A stretch of DNA of 5,089 bases, taken from positions 1 through 5,089 of the forward strand of contig JACQAW010000071.1 of assembly GCA_016194725.1 (NCBI GenBank), written 5' to 3'. The notes beneath the pieces are model-generated. The model saw nothing but the letters and a program-made list of their open reading frames with translations, did no database searches and was not told the DNA's origin. The stretch comes from Deltaproteobacteria bacterium. GTDB lineage: Bacteria; Bdellovibrionota; UBA1018; UBA923. The translations under genes were made by a program, and so were the position numbers. Below, piece after piece: positions 1-5,089 of this stretch; position 1 is the stretch's first letter; the number at the start of each line of letters is the position of its first letter.

Positions 1-2365
1 CCTGCCCATGACGCTTCTGCTGGCCGAGTTTCCCATTCTCGATGAGACCGAGACCACCATCACTTTTGATTTCAATGCTGGCATGAGCAATATTTTTGTC
101 AGCGACGAATGGTATGCGGCCGACTTCAACGGCACGCAGCACCCGACCGCGATGACCTCGGAGAAAGTCCGCTTCAGCTATATCGAAAGCGCCGAGCTCA
201 ATGATCGCAACCAGCTCATGATTCGCCAGATCGCCCAGCTTGGTGGCGCCGCCAATAACGAAGACAGCCAGACGGTGGACGTGCGCTATTACCTCAGCCC
301 TTACGCTCCCAGCGCCGATTTCGAGCCGGTGCGCTCGGTGAATCAGGACGTGGCCGGCTTTTTTTCTGTTACGCCGCAGCTTACGCTCGAGGGCAGCACC
401 GTAATTCGATCCACTCGTTATAATGCCAAAGCGCCCATCATCTACGCGGTATCGTCCAATACTCCTAATGATTTCAAGCAGGCCGTCAAAGACGGCATCT
501 TGTATTGGAACAAGGTTTTTGGCGAAGAGCGCGTGCAGGTGCTTGAAGCTCCGGCTGGCGTGACTGCGCCGGACATCAACTACAACATCGTGCAGTGGGT
601 GCCTTACGACACAGCTGGTTTCGCTTATGCCGATGCCCAGATGGACCCGCGCAGCGGCGAAATTCTGCATTCCCAAATTTATCTTACCAGTGCCTTCGCG
701 TACCTGGGCAAAGATCGCAGCCGCGTTGCTCAAAAGCGCCGCGCGGTTTCGTTGGCGGGATTTGAGAGCTCGCACCTCTGTGATTACGACCTCGAAGAAG
801 CACTGGCGCCCTCGGCCGACGCGATTCGCGGCCTTCTTGCCTCAGAGGCGGGCGAAGCCAAGGCTTTGAAGGCCGCCCAGGATTACGTGCGCCAGGTAAC
901 CGCGCATGAGGTTGGTCATACGCTGGGGCTGCGTCACAATTTCGCGGGCTCGCTTGCCGCCAACTACTCGTTGGCGCAGCGCAAGGACCTGGTTGAGTCG
1001 TATGTTCGAGACGGCGCCACGCCCAAGGATACCGTGGTGTCGAGCAGCGTGATGGATTATATGCCGTTCGAAGAAAGCATCATGTTTGGCGACCAGGTCG
1101 CCCACCAGGGCGCAGCCATGGCATACGACACCAAGGCCATCGAAATTTTGTACAAGAAGAAGACCTACAAGCTCGAAGACGTGCCGGTGTTTTGCACCGA
1201 CTCGGCGGTTGGAAGATATGTGGACTGCCAGCGTTTCGACACGGGCGCGTCCACGGTTGAGTTCGCGCAATGGCAGGTCGAGCAGGCCATGAACAATTTG
1301 CCGTTCGTGCTGCTGGAGCGTTTCGTGCGTTACAGCAAATCGCCAGGTCCGGGTGCCGACCCCATCGCCGTTGAAAAGCTGGGGATTCCCGCCGAAGCCT
1401 ATGCCGCCTCACTGCTGGCGGGTCGCGGCGCGCTTTACGATCTGCTGACTTCGAAGGCGAAATTTTTGAAAATCCGCCGCGCTTATCCGTACATCAATAG
1501 CGGCAATAACGACGACGTGCAGAAGGCAGAAGCTGCTTTCGTGGCAGTTGAAATTGAAAAGCTGGGTGGACTGGATAAACTGTTCGGCGCGGTACCGGCC
1601 GATTATCCTGCGAAAGCGTTTGATAAGTTCGTGGCACTGCTCAATAGCGGGCAATATGCCGCGGGCACCGCGCCCAACGGCACGAAGTACGAGTTCAGCG
1701 CGCAGGAAGTCGCGACGATGAAGGCGATAGCCCGCGGATTTTTCGACAAGCTGGGCGTGGCGCTGGCAAAGGCTGACCTTTACGCCGCCAGCGGCGGCAG
1801 CCCCGCGCAGGCCAAGGGTTTTGCGCCGAAGCTGGGAATGTCAGGCGACGGCTCGGCCAAGCTTTCGGAAAACGAACTCAACTATAAGTTCGCGGCGGTG
1901 CTCGAAAAGAAACTCTACGACTATGCCTTTGCCGTCGAAGAAGGCAAAGACCTGGTTGTTGAAGTGGACGTGCTGAACGTGCCAACCGTAGCCAAATTCA
2001 CGGGGCCGGCATCGATGGTGGGCAGTGATGCGCCAAAAGATTCCACGCCAGCTGCCCTGGTGACTGCACCGGCGCCAGCGCCCACGAAGAAGGTCACCAT
2101 CACGCTGCCGAAGTTCACGTTTCCCCTGGATGTGCGCGTGGCGGCAGCGGGATTGCTGCGCGGCGATCGCAGCGAAACGTCAGACTGGGGTCTTTACGAA
2201 AGTGCCCGCGCCAAGAAAAAGGTGCAGGACTTCTACGCCAAGGCGCTGGATGGAAATCCGATGGAACGCTTCAAGCTCGAAGACATGCCCCATGCAGTGG
2301 CGCGCTGGCTTATCGAAAACAAGCAGGTGGTCGACACGGCAGGAGCCGCGGCCTCGTCACACTAG
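1..2365 (+). CDS. Zinc-dependent metalloprotease (metzincin type, DUF5117/DUF4953-like), 5' end missing
   Basis: Probable secreted or envelope zinc endopeptidase; the substrate cannot be told from sequence. Residues are numbered from the ATG at 8. The zinc site is HEVGHTLGLRHN at 300-311: His300, His304 and His310 are the expected ligands and Glu301 the catalytic base. The metzincin Met-turn SVMDY follows at 347-351. Upstream, the NIVQWV stretch (about 192-197) and DPRSGEI (213-219) resemble the conserved region before the zinc site in the DUF5117/DUF4953 group. The region after about residue 380 is largely helical. An Ala/Pro-rich, low-complexity linker lies near 665-697, before a short C-terminal domain of about 88 residues. 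The reading frame is open to the left edge (Leu-Pro precede the ATG), the bases before it (cctgccc) show no ribosome binding site, and no signal peptide is present. The ATG at 8 is therefore probably internal, with the start and any signal peptide outside the window. Stop is TAG at 2363-2365. Family assignment is firm; cellular role is inferred. Confidence 0.92.
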   Translation, partial: LPMTLLLAEFPILDETETTITFDFNAGMSNIFVSDEWYAADFNGTQHPTAMTSEKVRFSYIESAELNDRNQLMIRQIAQLGGAANNEDSQTVDVRYYLSPYAPSADFEPVRSVNQDVAGFFSVTPQLTLEGSTVIRSTRYNAKAPIIYAVSSNTPNDFKQAVKDGILYWNKVFGEERVQVLEAPAGVTAPDINYNIVQWVPYDTAGFAYADAQMDPRSGEILHSQIYLTSAFAYLGKDRSRVAQKRRAVSLAGFESSHLCDYDLEEALAPSADAIRGLLASEAGEAKALKAAQDYVRQVTAHEVGHTLGLRHNFAGSLAANYSLAQRKDLVESYVRDGATPKDTVVSSSVMDYMPFEESIMFGDQVAHQGAAMAYDTKAIEILYKKKTYKLEDVPVFCTDSAVGRYVDCQRFDTGASTVEFAQWQVEQAMNNLPFVLLERFVRYSKSPGPGADPIAVEKLGIPAEAYAASLLAGRGALYDLLTSKAKFLKIRRAYPYINSGNNDDVQKAEAAFVAVEIEKLGGLDKLFGAVPADYPAKAFDKFVALLNSGQYAAGTAPNGTKYEFSAQEVATMKAIARGFFDKLGVALAKADLYAASGGSPAQAKGFAPKLGMSGDGSAKLSENELNYKFAAVLEKKLYDYAFAVEEGKDLVVEVDVLNVPTVAKFTGPASMVGSDAPKDSTPAALVTAPAPAPTKKVTITLPKFTFPLDVRVAAAGLLRGDRSETSDWGLYESARAKKKVQDFYAKALDGNPMERFKLEDMPHAVARWLIENKQVVDTAGAAASSH

Positions 2366-2378
2366 TACCCCGCTTCAA
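2366..2378. other. Convergent 13-base intergenic gap
   Basis: Only 13 bases separate the TAG of the plus-strand metalloprotease from the TGA of the last minus-strand gene. No hairpin followed by a T-run is seen here or just inside either gene. Transcription termination for each unit must therefore occur inside the opposing gene, be Rho-dependent, or rely on collision of the two polymerases. Confidence 0.7.
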
Positions 2379-3371
2379 TCAGTTGTCGCGATGCTGTTCT
2401 GAGGCTGTTTGCCTTAGCGCAAACTTGCCCATGCGGGCCCAGGAATGGTCGGCGCGCTTGCGGCAGTAGATGTTGCCGATGAGCTCGCGGCTTGAGCTGA
2501 CATAAAACAGGTCCTTGTATTCGCGGTCGTAAAGGTCGCCCCAGGGGCAGTAGTCATTGACCAGCGCGACGCTGCGAAAACACGGATTGTAGCGCCAGGC
2601 CGCATGAGTCTTGGCATAGCTGAAATACCGATTTTCCAACAGCTCTTCCGGCGTCAAGCCGCTTCCACGGTAAATCGACAGGTACTCCCGGTCAATGTCG
2701 CGCGCATTTGGGTTGGAATGAAAGTGCACGCGGATGTTCTGCCGGCTGTGCGGGTCCAGCAGCTGCAGCTGGCCTTCGAAAATTTTACCGTGGATCTGCC
2801 TGAAGAATGCGCTTTCGTCGCGCCGTGCAGCCGTCACCTGCCAAAGGCTCGGATTTTCGCATATACGGGCCTCCAGAACTGCGTTCGCGTCATACTCGTT
2901 GTCGAGCACGCCAAAGTCCGAGGTCGTGGGTTGGGTGCCATTGTCGAATGGAAAAACCTTGTCCCAGTTCAGCTCTTCGGCCCGGTTGGGCTTGCCATGC
3001 ACCTTCTTGCAGAAAAACGGCGTCGCATTCGAGCTCGCGGCCGGTGCCGGGGAAAGGGCACTTGGGCCAGTCGGGCCCGAGGGAGCGACTTCGGGCGGGC
3101 GGGCCGGGCGTTTGACCTCGGGAATCGGTGTGGGCAAGGCTTCGGCCGAATGACCGCGCAGGCCCACGCACGCCAGAAGCGCCAGCATGATTTTGCCTTC
3201 GAGACCATCAAGCTGCTGAATCTCGGACGAGTGGGTGAGCAGCTCGTCGTCGCCAAGCTTCAGATACTCTTCGATGCGGGCCCGTTGACCGGTGCCCACG
3301 TTCTTCATCCAGAAGAATATTGAAATCGAGGCGACGAAGGCTCCGAGCAGGACATAGCCGGCTTTGCGCAT
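2379..3371 (-). CDS. Membrane-anchored protein of unknown function with Pro-rich linker and Cys-containing C-terminal domain
   Basis: I do not recognise the family. The 330-residue product starts with a short basic segment (MRK) followed by one hydrophobic helix at about 5-22, fitting an uncleaved signal anchor with the rest outside the cytoplasm. A charged helical region (about 28-60) follows, then a short second hydrophobic patch (61-71, with Cys68) that is rather short for a membrane span. A Pro/Ala/Ser-rich linker at about 79-116 leads to a C-terminal domain of about 210 residues. That domain is rich in aromatic and charged residues and has five cysteines (121, 161, 244, 255, 283), which could form disulfides in the periplasm. 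No catalytic motif is obvious. The ATG at 3371-3369 is chosen because it gives the full anchor; it lies 11 bases after the stop of the upstream SUMF1-like gene. No clear Shine-Dalgarno sequence precedes it, so translation may depend on coupling. It is the last gene of the minus-strand operon and ends at TGA 2381-2379. That it is a real gene is well supported by operon position and domain layout; its function is unknown. Confidence 0.78.
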   Translation of the reverse strand: MRKAGYVLLGAFVASISIFFWMKNVGTGQRARIEEYLKLGDDELLTHSSEIQQLDGLEGKIMLALLACVGLRGHSAEALPTPIPEVKRPARPPEVAPSGPTGPSALSPAPAASSNATPFFCKKVHGKPNRAEELNWDKVFPFDNGTQPTTSDFGVLDNEYDANAVLEARICENPSLWQVTAARRDESAFFRQIHGKIFEGQLQLLDPHSRQNIRVHFHSNPNARDIDREYLSIYRGSGLTPEELLENRYFSYAKTHAAWRYNPCFRSVALVNDYCPWGDLYDREYKDLFYVSSSRELIGNIYCRKRADHSWARMGKFALRQTASEQHRDN

Positions 3372-3382
3372 GAACTGGAGTT

Positions 3383-4333
3383 TTACATATTACCGGCGCG
3401 AGCGCAGCATCGAAAGCCGGTTTGATAGTAGGCATGCGATGGGCCATGCGCGGTATTGGCGGGCTGGCATCGGCTTTCAACCGGGCTCCAGTAGCCGCCT
3501 TTGAGCACGGAGCGGTGGTTTGCTTCGGAACGGCTGGTCCATTCCTCGACGTTGCCTGTGATGTCATAAACCCTGAAGGGGCTGACGCACGCAGCGCGCT
3601 CGCCGCTTTTGGTACCGGCCCAAAGCTTGTCGATTTCAACCGCAGCATCGGGCGACGCCCGATTGCGCAACATGCGCCGCGGGTCGAAGTTCACGCGGTG
3701 GCGAATGACGTCGATGTTGCAGCCCTCGCCGGCGATTATGCGGTCGGGAAAGTGCGAGCGCGGGTCGAGGTAGCGCGCGTAACCATAGGGGTAGGGCAGC
3801 GCCGCGGGGCCCTCACAGGCAAAGGTCCACTCGTCTTCATTGCAGAGGTGCTTGCCTTCGGCCTCGCAAATTCGCTCACCGTCGGTAAACGAAAGCAGCA
3901 CGCCGGGGTACTCGCCGGGAATGTTCGGGAACTCGTAACGATCGATGCAGTAATCCAGCGCCTTTTGGCGCTGGGTCGGGCCTGCCAGCTTGGCGGCGTC
4001 AAATTTGGTGCAAAGAAATTTGGGGTTCCAGCCAGCGTCCAGACAGGCGCCGTTTTGACGGGCGATGGTTTCAGCGGCATTCTGCATTTTGCCAGCAACC
4101 CGCACCATGCCCGCGGCGCAGCCGGCGCCATTGGCTTCGCGGCGATCAACATCCAGCGTGCGGCGCAGCAGCTCGGCCTGGCGCTGCTGCTCGGCACCTG
4201 GTTCGAACACCGATTTTTCGGCAAGCGCCTGCCAGTACTTCACGCCCGTGCCACGCACTTCTACCAGCGCCCAGCGGTGCTGGGTCGTGGGCGGCAGCAC
4301 CAGCAGCAGCGTGGCGAAAAGAACCGATCCCAT
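3383..4333 (-). CDS. Exported SUMF1/FGE-fold (PF03781-type) protein lacking the catalytic cysteines
   Basis: Formylglycine-generating-enzyme-fold protein, 316 residues from the ATG at 4333-4331. The N-terminus (MGSVLFATLLLVLPP) is a hydrophobic export signal or anchor, unusual in having no basic residue. A helical Gln/Arg-rich segment follows (about 30-67). The FGE-like domain starts at about 72 with CAAGMVRVAG. Family landmarks are CIDRYEFPN (129-137), ICEAEGKHLCNEDEW (155-169), YPYG (181-184), TGNVEEW (259-265), LKGGYW (277-282) and GFRC (306-309). Cys156, Cys173, Cys289 and Cys309 match the two structural disulfides of human FGE (C218-C365, C235-C346). No cysteine lies between the GG and Cys289, where FGE has its catalytic Cys336 and Cys341. 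The protein is therefore unlikely to convert sulfatase cysteine to formylglycine; binding, or another non-heme-iron-type role as in EgtB/PvdO relatives, is possible. Twelve cysteines in all suggest a disulfide-rich exported protein. A GTG directly before the ATG (4336-4334) is an alternative start. Stop is TAA at 3385-3383. Confidence 0.92.
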   Translation of the reverse strand: MGSVLFATLLLVLPPTTQHRWALVEVRGTGVKYWQALAEKSVFEPGAEQQRQAELLRRTLDVDRREANGAGCAAGMVRVAGKMQNAAETIARQNGACLDAGWNPKFLCTKFDAAKLAGPTQRQKALDYCIDRYEFPNIPGEYPGVLLSFTDGERICEAEGKHLCNEDEWTFACEGPAALPYPYGYARYLDPRSHFPDRIIAGEGCNIDVIRHRVNFDPRRMLRNRASPDAAVEIDKLWAGTKSGERAACVSPFRVYDITGNVEEWTSRSEANHRSVLKGGYWSPVESRCQPANTAHGPSHAYYQTGFRCCARAGNM

Positions 4334-4346
4334 CACTTGGCGCCTT
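4331..4346 (-). promoter_or_regulatory. Stop/start overlap (TGATG) with Shine-Dalgarno for the SUMF1-like gene
   Basis: On the minus strand the hydrolase stop TGA (4335-4333) shares its last base with the ATG (4333-4331) of the SUMF1-like gene. An AAGG ribosome binding site at 4346-4343 lies nine bases before that ATG, inside the end of the upstream gene. This arrangement is typical of translational coupling and favours the ATG over the GTG immediately before it, although the GTG is only three bases away and would also be in range. Confidence 0.75.
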
Positions 4347-5089
4347 GGTGGTGTACTGCGCGCAGCAGGCGCGGAAAATATTTGTTAAACGTCATGTCAT
4401 GTCCCACGTCGGACTGCATGAACGTCGGACCCTTGGCCGCAGCCTGGGCAATCTGCTCCGGTGACGTGTCTGGTGCGAGAGTCGAGGCCAGGAAGGTGGA
4501 GTCGTCGGCGTTCGGGTTGAGCGCGCTCCAGAGCGCATGATTGCCCGCCGCGGTCCACTTCCAGTCGCCGTTTTTCTTCTTGAGCGGAATGAAAACGCTC
4601 GCAAATCGGAAAGGCGGTGACTCTTTCGCGAACTTCACGAAGCCCTCGCCTGAGTCATACAGGCAGTCAAAAAGGAAGAGCTCTTTGACGTGGCCGGCGT
4701 AGCACCCAGAACGGGGGGCCGATTCGCATTTGTGCGACACTATGGCTTCCAGAGTGGAATAGGAGCCGCTATGGCCGGTCAGCGTCAGGTCGCCCAGTTC
4801 CAGGCTTTCGGCAAGCCGGACATCGACCAACAGGCGCAGCACATGGTCCATGAAGTTGTTGAAGACGTGAAAATGGGTGAGCTGTTTTTTAAACGTTTCG
4901 CAGTGGCCGCTGCTGCGGGGCACGACCAGAATGGCATTGCGGCGCGAGTCGCCCAGGACTTCGGCAAACTTGAATTTCCTGATTGTGTCGTCGATCGTTT
5001 CGCCGTCCTCGACCCACCCGTGCAGGTGCAAAATGACGTCGACTCGCTTGTGCGCCCGGAAATGCAGCGGAATAAAAATGACGACGGGC
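4333..5089 (-). CDS. Alpha/beta-hydrolase-like protein, 5' end beyond the window
   Basis: Likely alpha/beta-hydrolase-fold protein (esterase or lipase class; substrate unknown), of which 251 codons are visible. The frame is open to the right edge: 19 codons upstream of a TTG at 5031-5029 read as a hydrophobic strand and loop (VVIFIPLHF, then VDVILHLHGW), which is the expected strand before the oxyanion-hole turn. The TTG is therefore internal and the true start lies outside. Candidate catalytic residues are Ser in GHSGSY (codon 4770-4768), Asp in LFLFDCLYD (codon 4668-4666) and His in VGHDMTF (codon 4401-4399), in the usual order and at plausible spacing. The elbow is GHSGS rather than strict GxSxG. 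HLHGW at about 5028-5014 corresponds to the HG oxyanion-hole region. Any signal peptide would be in the missing part. The gene ends at TGA 4335-4333, overlapping the next gene by one base, so the two are probably co-expressed. Fold assignment is by motif order and is fairly confident; activity is inferred. Confidence 0.8.
   Translation of the reverse strand, partial: PVVIFIPLHFRAHKRVDVILHLHGWVEDGETIDDTIRKFKFAEVLGDSRRNAILVVPRSSGHCETFKKQLTHFHVFNNFMDHVLRLLVDVRLAESLELGDLTLTGHSGSYSTLEAIVSHKCESAPRSGCYAGHVKELFLFDCLYDSGEGFVKFAKESPPFRFASVFIPLKKKNGDWKWTAAGNHALWSALNPNADDSTFLASTLAPDTSPEQIAQAAAKGPTFMQSDVGHDMTFNKYFPRLLRAVHHQGAK

Noticed and set aside
842..1270. Minus-strand open frame (142 codons) inside the metalloprotease
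   Set aside because: It lies opposite the zinc-binding motif and Met-turn of the real gene; its translation looks random with no motifs.
1167..2290. Two similar stretches encoding KLEDVP (about 1169) and KLEDMP (about 2273) in the metalloprotease
   Set aside because: The similarity covers only about 20 bases and six residues, with nothing similar around either copy, so an internal domain duplication is not supported.
2407..2424. Inverted repeat gtttgc / gcaaac with a six-base loop near the convergent junction
   Set aside because: The stem is only six base pairs, lies within the coding end of the minus-strand gene, and no T-run follows on either strand, so it is not a convincing terminator.
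2604..3323. Plus-strand open frame (239 codons) opposite the membrane-anchored unknown gene
   Set aside because: It is also codon-aligned antisense. The minus-strand frame has an anchor helix, linker and globular domain and fits the operon, whereas this frame has no domain or ribosome binding site of note.
4334..4336. GTG as start of the SUMF1-like gene, one codon before the ATG
   Set aside because: ATG at 4333-4331 gives the classic TGATG overlap and well-spaced AAGG; the difference is one residue and cannot be settled from sequence alone.
3422..4540. Long plus-strand open frame (372 codons) opposite the SUMF1-like gene
   Set aside because: It is codon-aligned with the reverse strand of a gene with clear family motifs and runs on into the hydrolase gene. 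Its product is low-complexity Ala/Gly/Val-rich with no recognisable domain, as expected for an antisense shadow in high-GC DNA.

Overview
The window is high-GC bacterial DNA (judged by eye), densely packed with four protein genes and almost no non-coding sequence. The types of protein suggest a Gram-negative predatory or deltaproteobacterial-type organism such as Bdellovibrionota or Myxococcota: a large secreted-type zinc metalloprotease of the DUF5117/DUF4953 group, an exported SUMF1/FGE-fold protein, and an alpha/beta-hydrolase-like protein with a GHSGS elbow. This assignment is inferred from family resemblance and GC content. No rRNA or other phylogenetic marker is present.

Layout: the plus strand from the left edge to 2365 carries the 3' part of a zinc-dependent metalloprotease with HExxHxxGxxH and a Met-turn; its true start lies left of the window. 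After only 13 non-coding bases the rest of the window is transcribed from the minus strand. Read in that direction it holds (i) the 3' part of an alpha/beta-hydrolase-like gene running in from the right edge (5089 to 4333), (ii) an exported SUMF1/FGE-fold protein (4333 to 3383) whose ATG shares one base with the hydrolase stop codon, and (iii) a membrane-anchored, cysteine-containing protein of unknown family (3371 to 2379), 11 bases further on.

The three minus-strand genes look like one operon whose promoter lies beyond the right edge. Two of the three products appear to be exported or membrane-anchored with cysteine-rich outer domains. The FGE-fold protein keeps the four structural cysteines of the fold but has no counterpart of the two catalytic cysteines, so it is probably not a sulfatase-activating enzyme. 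A joint role for the three (cell-envelope or extracellular hydrolysis or binding) is inference. The metalloprotease is convergent with them and is not part of that transcription unit.

No tRNA, rRNA, CRISPR array, insertion sequence, attachment site or convincing intrinsic terminator was seen. There is no gene-free stretch longer than 13 bases. The long open frames opposite the minus-strand genes are codon-aligned antisense shadows.
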